Below, in pieces: positions 12,424 to 23,420 of a stretch of DNA of 64,000 nt (its first letter is position 1; each line of letters starts with the position of its first letter). The DNA is taken from positions 55,913,121-55,977,120 of the forward strand of contig NC_134846.1 in NCBI RefSeq assembly GCF_965363235.1. Direction: 5' to 3'. The notes beneath the pieces were generated by a model, which worked only from the letters and a program-made list of their open reading frames with translations, had not been told where the DNA came from and searched no databases. The translations under genes were made by a program, and so were the position numbers. The stretch comes from Mytilus galloprovincialis. Lineage: Eukaryota > Mollusca > Bivalvia > Mytilida > Mytilidae.

Positions 12424-13748
12424 TGTGCATAAAACTCCAGTTTGGTACAAGATTGAGCAATGTGGCCATTCTGATTACACAGTTGGCATTGATCAGACGG
12501 TTGAAATTGACCATACCCGTTCCAGTTACAAACTCTTTGAAAATGACCGAGACCTTTGCATCTCCTACATTCAGCTGAGTCAAAACGAGACGTATTTGCA
12601 TTATTCGTGCTTGTATTTTCAGGTCTTTGTGGTTCTTTGTGGGGTACTTCCCTGACTGCCATACTAGTTATCAGACCGCTTAACTGTCCGATTTGATCCC
12701 TAATGTCATGAACATCAGAACGTGATGGTTCACTCTGAACATGCTCCTTGCGTTTACCCTGAACTAAGTCGGTAAGAATAGCAACCTGATTTTTTAAATC
12801 ACGGATAACCTCGCTCTGGTTGGAATCAGTACTGTTTGATTTTCCTGGCAACTGCCGAGGTGCATGTTTATTTTCATGTTTAAGAGCATTTATAGAGTCT
12901 CCGTGTTGTCTATACCCACAGGCTTCCGCCATTTTTGCAGAAGTTAAGGCATGGTGTGCATCGACTGGTTGACCAGCACGTACAAAAAACGACATTTTTT
13001 CGGGCAACCCACTTATAAATTTTGCTACTAACTCGTGGTCATGCTTTCTTAATATTTGAGCTTTTTCCGACAGCTGACTGAAATAATCTTCTAACGACTG
13101 ACCCGGAGATAATACCATGTTTTGGAAAATTTCACTTTCCATTATAACTGTTGCGCTTTGCCAACTAAAATTTATATATTTTTCCTTGAACAAAACACAA
13201 ATTGTTATCCACGAACTTTTAGACTCGTCACTCAAAGAATTGTACCAAGTTAACGCAGGCCCCTTTAGATGTAAATGAAATGCTGCAATGCGTCTTTTGT
13301 CTGTTTCTGGCAATTCATGGAGAAGTGCGTAAGATTCAAATTCACTGAAAAATCCTTTCGCATTATCTTGGGGGTATCCTGAAAATTCACGACACCTGAC
13401 TAATTTGCTCATTATTGAAGTAGTCTGAATCTTAATAGGTAGATCAACCGATTCTGTGGGGATTTCTGTTACATTAAACGGTTGTGGGGTAGATGTAATT
13501 GGACTTGCCTCGGCTAATAACACATTTATTTCTGGTTCAAAATTTGCAGTGTTGTCTGGAGAATTAACATCACCTACATTTTGTAAATCAAACTCTGTTA
13601 GTCCTACAATTTCGTTATCCTCAAGGAATCCGTCACTTAATAATGATCTAGAAGATAAACTTTGTATGTTACTGTCCGTTTCTGAATCGCTTTGATATTC
13701 GTTGTGTTCTATAGAAGGCTCGGAATTTTCATCTGACATAATCACCAT
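12378..13748 (-). CDS. Retrotransposon Gag with two CCHC zinc knuckles
   Basis: 456 residues, start at the first ATG after a 459-bp leader. The N-terminal 100 residues are acidic and Ser/Asn-rich. Residues about 115-285 match a retrotransposon Gag capsid-like domain (blocks LKGPALTWYNSL and SLEDYFSQLSEKAQ). A charged linker follows, then two zinc knuckles, CRRCKGLGHFQRVC and CQLCNQNGHIAQSC (C-x2-C-x4-H-x4-C), which bind genomic RNA during packaging. The frame is intact, consistent with the young LTRs. Its last 46 nt contain the frameshift site, slippery heptamer plus stem. Confidence 0.92.
   Translation of the reverse strand: MVIMSDENSEPSIEHNEYQSDSETDSNIQSLSSRSLLSDGFLEDNEIVGLTEFDLQNVGDVNSPDNTANFEPEINVLLAEASPITSTPQPFNVTEIPTESVDLPIKIQTTSIMSKLVRCREFSGYPQDNAKGFFSEFESYALLHELPETDKRRIAAFHLHLKGPALTWYNSLSDESKSSWITICVLFKEKYINFSWQSATVIMESEIFQNMVLSPGQSLEDYFSQLSEKAQILRKHDHELVAKFISGLPEKMSFFVRAGQPVDAHHALTSAKMAEACGYRQHGDSINALKHENKHAPRQLPGKSNSTDSNQSEVIRDLKNQVAILTDLVQGKRKEHVQSEPSRSDVHDIRDQIGQLSGLITSMAVREVPHKEPQRPENTSTNNANTSRFDSAECRRCKGLGHFQRVCNWNGYGQFQPSDQCQLCNQNGHIAQSCTKLEFYAQGNRTNPGVGHNRPG
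12380..12423 (-). promoter_or_regulatory. -1 programmed ribosomal frameshift signal
   Basis: The minus strand reads G GGA AAC in the Gag frame (12417-12423), exactly the X-XXY-YYZ slippery pattern. After a 6-nt spacer comes a perfect 7-bp stem AACCCGG/CCGGGTT (12404-12410 with 12380-12386), overlapping the Gag stop. The protease frame is -1 of Gag and both peptides remain open across the site. Frameshifting sets the Gag to Gag-protease ratio. Confidence 0.9.
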
Positions 13749-14207
13749 TTACCGGTACAAAACTTTGTGTTCATGTTAATAGAATGGATACAATAGGCAC
13801 TACATGAAACTCATTGGCGATACAAATATCACCAAACAAGTATTAATTTGAACATCGAAAATATTATATGTCTACACACGTATTCAAAACTGTTTACTGC
13901 ACATTTATTTAATTTGGAATGCAATATTATAATACTGGCGATACTATTATCACCCTGTCTATGCATGCATCATTTTTCCTTCCTAAATAAACGAAAACGG
14001 ATAATATCGGATTGCTGAGTTGTTGAGACATGCACTGGCGATACTTTATCACCAAATAATTATGAGATACTAATCAAAATATGTAGCTGACTTGTCGCTG
14101 ACAAAATTGTCCACTTCCACGTGTTCGCAAAAATAATGTTCACCAAAAATTATATCACAAATAAAAGCAATATTTACGCTAATAAGAGCCTTTTAAGTCC
14201 TCCACCA
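13749..14207 (-). promoter_or_regulatory. Retrotransposon leader with three stem-loops
   Basis: The leader between the primer-binding site and Gag holds three near-identical hairpins. In RNA sense each is GGTGATA, a 3-4 nt loop, TATCGCC (13816-13833, 13937-13954, 14037-14053), with a 7-bp stem including one G-U pair. Retrotransposon leaders carry dimerisation and packaging signals, so these are candidates; that role is inference. Confidence 0.6.
14191..14207 (-). other. Primer-binding site
   Basis: Immediately inside the 5' LTR the minus strand reads TGGTGGAGGACTTAAAA, starting with the TGG that pairs to a tRNA CCA end. The priming tRNA was not identified. Confidence 0.7.
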
Positions 14208-14443
14208 TGTCGTGGGCCTCAATCCTTTTTGTTGTCTGGGGGGACTATGGGATTGAAGTCACGCTTTTCGTTTTCCAAATTTTATTTAACTGCCATCTAA
14301 CAAAACACATGGGTGACAGACGACACTAACTGTTCGCCGCCGACAAACATAAAAAGGTATACAGTCCCGTAAAATACAATAAACAGGCTAAATTATGTCC
14401 TACATTTCCGGTAACCAGAAATACCAAATAGAGGTATATAACA
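14208..14443 (-). repeat. 5' LTR
   Basis: 236 bp and, by eye, the same base for base as the 3' LTR at 10296-10531. It carries the promoter of the element. Confidence 0.95.
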
Positions 14444-15035
14444 CAAGTTTGTTTATTTGTTTTTCTACAAACTTCTCTTCTATACATTCAAAAATTAAAT
14501 TACCTTCAGTTCTACAATTATTATATATAGCTTTTATACTAGGGTGGTTCTGATCTACAGTACAGTCTGATCCAATATCTTTTGCTACATTAACAAAAAA
14601 ATCATTAAACATATTAGCAACCTTTGACTGATCATTTATAATGTTATCATTGTCACATAAAATAATGTTGTTCTCAAAATAACTACCTTTGTTGGTTAAA
14701 AAAGGTTTTATGGTGGGCCAAAAGTCTTTACTTTTTGGTCCCCCTACACAACGCTCTATAAAATAATTTCTAACTGATTTACGCTTGATCTTGTTTACAA
14801 AATTTCTTTGGGCTCTGTATTTTTCCCAGTTTTTCTTAGATTTTACCTTATTGTATTTATTGTACAACATCTTTTTCTTAAATATAGATTGCCTAAGCTC
14901 TTGATTCATAAATGGAGCAGGACTTTGTACATTTTTTCGTTGTTTCAATGGTATATGTTTATTTACAGTATTTAGAAGATCAGATTCAAAGTCTTCATAT
15001 GCTTTGTTGACATCACTGTTTTCATCAATCAGCTT
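14444..15035 (-). pseudogene. LINE ORF2, 5' fragment (linker before reverse transcriptase)
   Basis: A Lys/Arg-rich frame of about 190 codons with blocks typical of the region between endonuclease and reverse transcriptase in jockey/CR1-like ORF2 (FMNQELRQSIFKKKMLYNKY; DFWPTIKPFL; NDFFVNVAKDIG). It continues in frame across the LTR insertion into the reverse transcriptase at 10295, allowing for the duplicated CAAG. The frame is open back to about 15030, where an in-frame stop and loss of similarity mark a 5' truncation. The endonuclease half is therefore missing and the copy was already dead on arrival, before the LTR element landed. Confidence 0.8.
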
Positions 15036-16389
15036 TCATAATATCTTACACAAAGTTTAACTTCCTAGAAACCAGGTATATCCTGATATGTACATGTATC
15101 ATATTTCTACATGCCTATACCCTAAATCCTTCTTAGAAAAAAAATGACCTTCGAATAGAGGTACTCCAAAAATAATCCCTGGTTGTTTTTTTTTTTCGAA
15201 ATCTTTAATTAGTATACCGTGGAGCGCAATAATCCTCAAATTTTAATTCTAACTCATAGACAAGTAAATTTTGGCTCGGAATGGTCTAAATATATTTCTA
15301 TTTCACCAAAAGTTTGATTTTTGAAAATTTGTTGGTCCTTGTTTAAGTAACTAAACAAGTAAACATTTACAAGGATATCGAAAGCACTATTTTGTGTCAG
15401 AGTAAGGCTACTTTTACATACGTTCTACAGTGGAGGGAGTAATTGGTGGTGTGACACCAGCAGATCAAATTAACGCAGATTTTCGTATTTTCATATCACA
15501 CTCTGTGTAGTGATGATACGAGAAATTTCTATTCATGCAAGAAATAGATAATAAGACACAACCATACATAAGAGAAATGTACTTTGAAAACGGGACATGT
15601 GTATCATGCGACCATTGCTGTTTATTAAAAAAAAACAGAGTAAGAAACCTCAGTACTGGACAGCAAAGAAGAATCAGAGAAATGCTATGTAAGAAAACAC
15701 TTCTACTAATGGAGGCCTGATCCCCGCCCCAACAAACAAAAAAAAAAAACATGAAAAAAAAACACAAAAAAAAAAAACCAAAGATAATTAATCCGCTCGA
15801 TTTTTATTCCAATTGACAAAAACATTTGAATTAGATTTTATGCACAATAAACAACGAAATGAATAGCTCATCAGAAATACAAATATCTGTATGTACGTCT
15901 CAATTCAAATTATTTATGCGTACATTATATTGTTGACATCTCGAATATGTACTGTACTTGAAAGTTATAAAATGTGACAAACAGCAAAATATATATATTA
16001 ATATCTTTCTATATCAAATACAATCATACATAATATAACTTTGTATATTAAACACAGGCGTTTATATCACGCCTTGTTAGAGATGAAGTCTGTTTGTTTA
16101 CATTTTTGTTCATATTCACTCGAAAAAAAAGTGGTCACACTCGAAAAAGCCCGATCAAATCACTCGAAAAACCACGATCCTAGCCGGACACTATACCTAC
16201 TGTGCTAATGTTTGCTGTGCTGTTAACTAGTTCCTTAAATGCAATCGAAAAAATTTAGCTACAATCAACTATTTTTTTCTTCAACTTTAATTGACGTATT
16301 TTTACTAAATCCATTGGCTGTTGGATGTGAAATGATTGATATTTTAGTATTAGAAAAATGATTTTTTTACTAGTTGTTATTGACTTTGA
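15036..16389. other. Non-coding stretch
   Basis: No gene or recognised element seen. It has A-rich and T-rich tracts (for example about 15736-15780). The small open frames here lack motifs. Confidence 0.45.
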
Positions 16390-16905
16390 AACATCCTCCA
16401 GTAAACGCAAGTACTCTTAGATCCGTGTCTTTTTTAATGTGGGATGTAGTATACTAGTATATCCTGTCACGTCATGTCTGTGTTTTTCATAATTGTTTTC
16501 TGCTTTGTATTGCTCTAAATCGGATAATTTAGGCCCTTTTCAACTTATTTTTACAGTTTGTTCATATTGTTGTGCTGGTACATCACTGTCCCAAATCAGT
16601 GGAGGCATAAGCGTCTGCACTATTCTGTATGTGCCTGTCCCAAGTCGGGAGCTTGAATTCAGGAGTTGTTTGTTGTTGCATATCATATTAAAATTTTCGT
16701 TCATTGTTTTGTACATAAACCAGGTTGTTTGTTTTCTCGTTTGAATTGTTTTACATTTGTTTCGAGGCCTTTTATGGCTGACTATGCGGTATTTGTATCT
16801 TACATTATTGAAGATCATACGTTGACCTATAGTTATTAACTTGTCATTTGGTCTCTTGTGGGTAGTTGTCTCACTGGCAATCATATCGCATCTTCTTATT
16901 TTGAT
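16390..16905 (+). repeat. Dispersed repeat family R1, copy 2
   Basis: Same block order as the copy at 3165: ATTCTGTATGTGCCTGTCCC, TTTGTACATAAACCAGGTTG, then TTGACCTATAG and a terminal CTCACTGGCAATCATA. This is one of the longest copies in the window. Confidence 0.65.
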
Positions 16906-17307
16906 ATTCAAATTAATATAATTTGGTTAATTTTATATGACATGTAAATGGCGAAAAATAAACGAAACTGATGTTTCGGAACACAGTTTAAGATAAGTGC
17001 CCATATGCTCGAATGTATCATGAGTGTATGAGGGAGGACTTCACGGACGGGAAGGGTCAGATGTGAATTACCGTTCTAAACAACAAGTTTCAAGTAATAT
17101 TGAGTTTTTCCCTGCTCGACATTTACACGTTCAGTAATCTTTGAAATTGGGGTGAACAGTTTATTGCATTTTTCTCATCGAGTATCACAAAAGGTCCCTA
17201 ACAATAAACAGGAAGAATAAGTTTCCAGTTAATGCGACACTTGCTTCCTATCATGCTACCTTGACAAAAAAAATCTACATTCTGATACGACAAAGACCTG
17301 GTACTAT

Positions 17308-17334
17308 AACACAGAGCTCACAGAGCTCTGTGTT
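17308..17334. repeat. Perfect 11-bp hairpin
   Basis: AACACAGAGCT, a 5-nt loop CACAG, then the exact complement AGCTCTGTGTT. The flanks are also partly inverted (ACTAT and AGTAGT). Probably the centre of a tiny foldback repeat. Confidence 0.65.
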
Positions 17335-17674
17335 AGTAGTCTCAGGACAGACGAACGAAATTTTGGACAGACAAATATACGACATATGTATACCAGAAAA
17401 ATAATGCCTCAGTCACTATTATCGCAAGTGGGACATAACTTACGCAGTTACACATTGTAAATTGAATTGCAAAAAGGATTCGTGTCTGCATGAACTAGAA
17501 AAGGGCACTTTCTGATGATACATACCGTACTTAATTTAAAAAGATGACAGCAATACCTATTCCACATATGGTTTGTGAAGTGCTAAGTAATCTTATAGAT
17601 GATTATTTACCTTGTTGTCAGTGTTTCAACATGGGAGAAAACTGCTCCTACATGTATATTGACTTTACCTCCAT

Positions 17675-17785
17675 TTCAGGGGCGAATCCAGCCATTTCAA
17701 AAGGGGGTTAACAAGTCAGGATAAACAGGGGTGGGGGTGCCCACTATATTTCCCCATCCATAAAATCTGTTCAAGTTGGGGGAGA
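17675..17785 (+). repeat. Degenerate GGCGGATCC-type short element
   Basis: Starts GGGGCGAATCCAGCCATTT followed by an A/G-rich tract and a G-rich block, as at 21875 and 39319. The far end is lost. Confidence 0.5.
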
Positions 17786-19009
17786 AACGGACGATAAAGG
17801 GACAGCCACACTAACTCCAAAGTTGATAAAATTTCAAACAGTCGATGCACAGATTGATAGAATTTCCGAACAGTCCATGAACATAAATCTTGTACTGATC
17901 ATTTTGATTTTATGAGATTTTCGTTTTTGAACGAATTAAAAGTCAAATGAAGTCCATCAGACACACATGTAAGCCTAACAAACATTCCATACACCAATTA
18001 TGATGACATATTGCTTATGACATCTGATAAATTGACAAAACCAACTAAGATAGATCGTTCTTACTATTTCTACCATAAACTTTTTGAGAAATTAGCCTAA
18101 AGCTGAAAAACTATTATCTATTTTTAGCCAGTGTGGTCATATTGCTTGATCAACCTTTATGAAATTCACAGACTATATAGAAGACACTTTTTACAAGCTT
18201 TGTTTCAATCCAATGAGGGATATGCACGTCCCAATTGGGCCATTTAAAAAAAAATGAGGCAAAAGTGTGACATGGGGGGGGGGGGGGGGGTCCAATTTCA
18301 AACTCAATATTTTGTATTTCTTTTTTGTCTTACCCTATTACCGATACTTTAAATTTTATAATTCCAAAGTTTCAGGCAGAATGAAACAGACACATTGAAT
18401 AATCTTAAATTTTAATAACATACATCTCAAAAAATTTGAACAGAAACCATACTACTTATAAACAAGTTTGGTAATAAAACAGTTAAAAAAACATTGCTCA
18501 AACCTTTTCCAAATGAAAGTCAATAGAAAAAGAAAAATTTTAAAACCAAAATTTCCATCTTTTCTGCTAAATCATATAATATGGACAGCCTCAGCTGTCA
18601 CATATTAGAGATTTACATAACGTTATGCTGAAGCTTCCAATGTAAAGTTAATACAGCCTGATGATGAATTAAATCATCAAAATGAAAAATTTTAAATAAT
18701 GAAGTGCTAAGTTGAATCTGCGTTGTGTTGACTTGCAACTTCAAGTGTTGATGTTGTGAAAGCATCGTGGTAAGCCACGGCGTTATGATGATCTGCTTAT
18801 AACACGTAACGTTGAGTTGAAACTACATACTGTTAGGTTGACATTACACGATGTCAACTTGATACTGGATAATGCTTAGACGTACTCTCAGATTGCTAGG
18901 ATATCGAATAAAACGAAAAGTTGAACTTCATGATGTTGACTTATTATTGATGAATTTAAAGCTTAGATATCACAACGTTATATCATTATAATGTCACGAT
19001 AGGTTTATC

Positions 19010-19930
19010 ATAATGTATGTATACTTTAAAATACACGATTTAAAGCTAAACTAGCATAATGTTATATTACTATAATGTCACGACAAGCTAACCATACAAT
19101 ATGCTCATTAGAAACAACACGATGTAAAGTTGAAAGTACGTGTTGTTGAGCTGGGATTGCACAATTTTATATCATTATTATGTCATGATAAGCTAACCAT
19201 ACAATATGCTCACTAGAAATTACACGACGTACAGTTGAAAGTACTTGTTGTTGAGCTAGGATTGCACAATGTTATATCATTATTATGTCATGATAAGCTT
19301 ACCATACAATATTCTCACTAGAAATTACACGACGTACAGTTGAAAGTACTTGTTGTTGAGCTAGGATTGCACAATGTTATATCATTATTATGTCATGATA
19401 AGCTTACCATACAATATTCTCACTAGAAATTACACGACGTACAGTTGAAAGAACGTGTTGTTGAGCTAGGATTGCACAATGTTATATCATTATTATGTCA
19501 CGATAGACTAAATATACAATATGCTCACTAGAAATTACACGACGTACAGTTGAAAGTACGTGTTGTTGAGCTGGGATTGCACAATGTTATATCATTATTA
19601 TGTCACGATAGGCTAACCATACAGTATGCTCACTAGAAATTACACGACGTTAAGTTGAAAGTACGTGTTGTTGAGCTAGGATTGCACAATGTTATATCAT
19701 TATTATGTCATGATAAGCTAACCATACAATGTGCTCACTAGAAATTACACGACGTACAGTTGAAAGAACGTGTTGTTGAGCTAGGATTGCACAATGTTAT
19801 ATCATTATTATGTCATGATAAGCTAACCATACAATGTGCTCACTAGAAATTACACAACGTACAGTTGAAAGAACGTGTTGTTGAGCTAGGATTGCACAAT
19901 GTTATATCATTATTATGTCACGATAGGCTT
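19010..19930 (+). repeat. 105-bp satellite array, left arm
   Basis: About nine units. The landmark GACGTACAGTTGAAAG recurs at 19121 (variant), 19226, 19331, 19436, 19541, 19646, 19751 and 19856, exactly 105 bp apart each time. Central units differ by only a few bases and edge units are more diverged. Confidence 0.92.
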
Positions 19931-20929
19931 ATCGAACATTATTTTGACATGAAACGACACGAAGGTGGAAAAAAAGGTCCTCTGATTTAGGACCTGATGT
20001 ATCTTGCAGATAGTGCCGCATATGCGTGGTAATAATATGAACTAAAAAGAGAATGACATTATTCTACTTTCTTTTTACACTGTAACAGTACGGTTCATGT
20101 AATATTATCATTTAAAAAGTTTAAAAATTTTGTAATTTTGAAATTTTCACCAAATAATTAAAATTCTAAATATCGTTTTTAGATTTGATAGTTTAGATAC
20201 TTGATCAAACTTTAAAAAGTACTCTTAACGTGCAGTTTTTGATTGTTACTCTTTTTGAAAGTTTGATTTTTTTTATAGTTTTTGATGAAGATATCAAAAT
20301 TAGAAAATGGGCGAAAAGAGGTGTACCTATAAACTGCGAAACGATTTAAAAGCGGAACGAAACGAAACACAATGAAATGCACAGCTACGGTTACTTCAAA
20401 GTTAATGTATAAAATAAGTAAAAAATTTGATAACAAAATAGATATTTCTCAAAAGCGGATAATTCGTGTTAAAACAAGAAGCACGGCTTTGATTATGATC
20501 ATTTTTAATTAGGAATAAAACGCACAAAATATATCAAATAATTTTCAATTGCCAAATAAATAATTTAAAGAAGTGTTTTTTTTTTTTTTTTTTTAAATTG
20601 GACATTAACATGAGATAACAGTATCCTGAAATGTGTTAAGGTTTTACATGTATGATTTTTTTTTTTTTTATTTCAACCGAATCACTTTTTAAAAAAAATC
20701 TCTTATATAAGCTGAGCGTTTAAAATAATAGTTCAGGACTATTTTGTTTCCCCAGCGCCCAACATATAGGAGTAACAGTGAAAACTCGCAGTATGTTAAA
20801 CAGATATATACAAGGTTAATTGTGTTTATATTTTCTTCTGCACTTTAGACATTTAAATAAAATTCCCTAAAATTTGATTTGATTTTGTTTTTTGCTCTAC
20901 GACTTCTTAAATAGTGGTCGCTTTACCGG

Positions 20930-21190
20930 ATAGCACGAAAAGATGCCTAACGGATGGAAAAAGTTTTATGTTGACAAAACTGTTATCCGTTGGGAGTCCG
21001 TTCATGTACTGACAAAATAAAACGGACACGTAACGAAGGCACAACGGACACACACATAATATGCAACGTACGAGAAACGGAAACGTACAAGACAGAACGG
21101 ATGTCAAACATACATCCAACGGACGAGTACCGCATACAACGTACACCAAACGGAAGCATATCCGATAAAATGGAAGAACACGATATGCGA
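20930..21190 (+). repeat. Degenerate ACGGA-rich block
   Basis: CAACGGAC, AACGGACAC, AACGGAAAC, AACGGATG and ACGGACGAG recur at irregular 10-30 bp spacing, giving runs of open frame on both strands. It looks like a decayed short tandem repeat, not a gene. Confidence 0.5.
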
Positions 21191-21624
21191 AAAAAATGAA
21201 AGGCGGCGGTTTCCGTTCAGCTGGGTTTGGTTTGTTTTTCAAAATGCCGCCAAAGGGTAGTGTCTTGCCTGAATAAGAATGCTTGATAGTGAACACGTGC
21301 TCTTACTCTAAAATCATGTATGATTAATAAGCATTCATGACACACAAGAAATCTAACACACCAATAATTGCCATTTCTGACACGAAATTTTCAATGGCAT
21401 TTATCCGTTTCAGATCTGTTCAACATCCATTTCCTCCTGCGTTTAACGTAAAAATGGGGAAGGGTGTATTTTTTTCATATTTTTTTTTCTTTAAATTTTC
21501 TATTGATTCATATTTCGGATTTGTATATTAAAGCAAAAAATACTGATATATCAGGAGATACACACCGGATATTATGTGTAAATTATTAAATAAAGTATTG
21601 TGCAATGGCAGGAAATATTAAATG

Positions 21625-21788
21625 CAGAGGCGGATTTAGGGGTGGGGGAGGGCAGGGGGCCCGACCCCCCCTTTTTGGGAAAAAATTTGGTTGCTTATAT
21701 AGGGAGTCATTGAAGCGTGACTGGAGCGGGCCCCCTCTTAGGTCAGTCAGTGGGCCCCCACTTATGAAAATTTCTGGATCCGCCACTG
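21625..21788 (+). mobile_element. Short TIR element, GGCGGAT family
   Basis: 164 bp with inverted ends CAGAGGCGGATTTAG and CTGGATCCGCCACTG. The interior is nearly the same as the copy at 25172 (TTTTTGGGAAAAAATTTGG, then TCATTGAAGCGTGACTGGAG). Non-coding MITE. Confidence 0.85.
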
Positions 21789-21874
21789 AATTGCATATGT
21801 AGTATTGCGCTATAGCATAGTATTACTCATTAGCAAGAAATATTCAATTGCACCGAATTGCGCAATAGCATTTA

Positions 21875-22000
21875 CAGGGGCGGATCCAACCATTTTTAAA
21901 AAGGGGGGTTCCCAACCCAGAACAAAGGGGGGTTCCAACTATATGTCCCCATTTAAATGCATTGATCGTCCAAAAAAGGACTCCCCTGGATCCGCCACAG
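21875..22000 (+). mobile_element. Short TIR element, GGCGGATCC family, second subtype
   Basis: About 126 bp beginning CAGGGGCGGATCCAACC and ending CTGGATCCGCCACAG. The interior has AAATGCATTGATCG, shared with 22587 and 39319. Confidence 0.8.
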
Positions 22001-22540
22001 CCAAGACATCTTCATTTTCAGACTATTGTGCAATAGCACAATATTGGACCAGAAAGAAATCTTCGATTGCACATTATTGCGCAATAGAAAAAAAAAATCG
22101 ATTGGAAATGAATACAAATATTTCAACCCATTTCAAATTTTAAAGATCTTTCACCACATTTATTATGTGTCAGAAACCTATATTATGTTCAAAGTTTGAT
22201 CAAAAACCAAATTCAGACTGTATCAAGCTTAAATAATGTGTCGAAACTTGCACCAACAGTTCAGGGTTCGACCACTGTGGTCGAATCAGGCTGCGCTCAG
22301 CGAAGCATTTTATTTAGTTATTGTACCACAATCAACCTTAATCAAAGTACAAGTACGCATCTATGTCCAGTCAGAATGGGGCTTGAAAGAGAGTCAGTGC
22401 CACGATCTCTGCACGATGAATTTTGCCATTCTGAACGCTGAAAATATTCGAATACTTGAAAGTCAAGTAAATATAAGAACCGAAACATTTTAAGAAGTGT
22501 TTGACCAAAAGGAAAGTTGAAATATCAAATTCCATTTAAT

Positions 22541-22850
22541 TAGATATAAGAAGATGTGGTATGAGTGCCAATGAGAAAACTCTCCACAGTGGCGGATGCA
22601 GGAATTTTCGAAAGGGGGGGGGGTGCTAGCCCAGGGCAAAGGGGGGTGCAGGGGGGGTGCAAACATATGTCCCGATTCAAATGCATTGATCGGCCAAAAT
22701 AAAGGGGGGGGTGCGGACCCCCGGAACCCCCCCTCTGGATCCGCCACTGCTCCATTCAAATCACAATTTGTAAATGTAAACCATTATAGGTCAAAATATG
22801 GTCTTCAACGTTAACGCGGAGCCTTTTCTCAGACAGAACAGTACCATTTT
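22541..22850 (-). repeat. R1-related fragment interrupted by a short element
   Basis: The block AGAAGATGTGGTATGAGTGCC and the matching downstream TATAGGTCAAAATATGG, then TCTTCAACG, are the reverse of the R1 3' end. It is split by the insertion at 22587. Confidence 0.55.
22587..22749 (+). mobile_element. Short TIR element with 5-bp target duplication
   Basis: 163 bp, ends CAGTGGCGGATGCAG and CTGGATCCGCCACTG, flanked by CTCCA on both sides (22582-22586, 22750-22754). The interior includes ATGCATTGATCGGCC. Confidence 0.9.
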
Positions 22851-23249
22851 GCCCAAGGCCGGAGTTTAAACCTTAGTTTTTTTTGTAAAACGACCTATTC
22901 TAAATTATTGATTGTTGGTTGCCAGTGGCAAATATTACATGCATGTTCAAGATAATAACAAATTAACATGATATACAACAGGTAGAACAGGTAATAGTCT
23001 GTTCATGATGCTGATCGGCATATTTATATGCCACTAGAAAATGAGGATATATTGAATAGGGACAGAAATCTTCCCTTGCAACGAGTCACTGCAGGTGTTC
23101 TTAACGTGAAGAGTACTTGGCCTCATTTTGACAAGACTTTGCAATGTTCTTTTTCTTAACTGAAATTTGATTGTTAAGCGATAACTTAAAAATGCACAAA
23201 TTACAAGCACGGAAATATCACTTAATGCAAAAATAAATCTGGTTCCCTT

Positions 23250-23420
23250 TCTTGGCTAAACAGTGACAGTCCGTCGGAAGGGGACCATAAATGGCTGACC
23301 CGTGTTAAGAGAGAGCCATATCTCTTGCACGTAAAAGACACCCTTGTAGGTCTCGAAAAAGAGCATGACAATGCCGCTACAAGGCAGCACTCGCATCCGC
23401 ATCCACAAAGTGGAAAGGGA
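23250..23420 (+). repeat. Probable dispersed repeat, unclassified
   Basis: The segment with CTCTTGCACGTAAAAGACAC and CAATGCCGCTACAAGGCAGC is more GC-rich than its surroundings and resembles a molluscan dispersed repeat from memory. No Pol III boxes were recognised. Only one copy lies in this window. Confidence 0.3.

Larger units (their letters stand above)
10296..14443 (-). mobile_element. Young Gag-protease-only LTR retrotransposon
   Basis: Two 236-bp LTRs (10296-10531 and 14208-14443) that I read as identical start TG and end CA. They are flanked by a 4-bp target duplication CAAG (10292-10295 and 14444-14447). A primer-binding site abuts the 5' LTR and a polypurine tract abuts the 3' LTR. 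The 3.7-kb interior encodes Gag and an aspartic protease but no reverse transcriptase, RNase H or integrase. The protein ends just where a Ty3-type reverse transcriptase would begin. The Gag-protease layout and CCHC knuckles suggest a Ty3/gypsy lineage. It must be mobilised by proteins from a complete relative. LTR identity implies very recent insertion. Confidence 0.95.
21580..22310 (+). repeat. Decayed partial copy of the 55566-type element
   Basis: The repeated GCAATAGCA/ATTGCGCAATAG blocks and the 3' part (GTGTCAGAAACCTAT, then GTTCAGGGTTCGACC and a GTGGTCGAAT terminus) follow the same order as 56820-57521. The 5' half is missing, and two short elements are nested inside (21625, 21875). 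Confidence 0.6.

Noticed and set aside
11714..12655. Plus-strand frames of 66 to 133 codons
   Set aside because: Shadows of the gag and protease genes on the other strand.
18274..18290. 17-G run, with a 15-G run at 35818-35832, as possible quadruplex regulators
   Set aside because: Homopolymer runs beside repeat remnants; no gene context to support function, and lengths are prone to assembly error.
19010..19930. CRISPR-like or other spacer array
   Set aside because: Units are contiguous 105-bp repeats without unique spacers; it is a satellite.
20907..21296. 129-codon frame on the minus strand
   Set aside because: It overlays the ACGGA-rich degenerate block; Cys/Leu/Val-rich composition comes from the repeat, and no motif is present.
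22196..22493. Two overlapping 80-codon plus-strand frames
   Set aside because: They lie in the decayed 55566-type repeat and are not conserved at 57390-57540.
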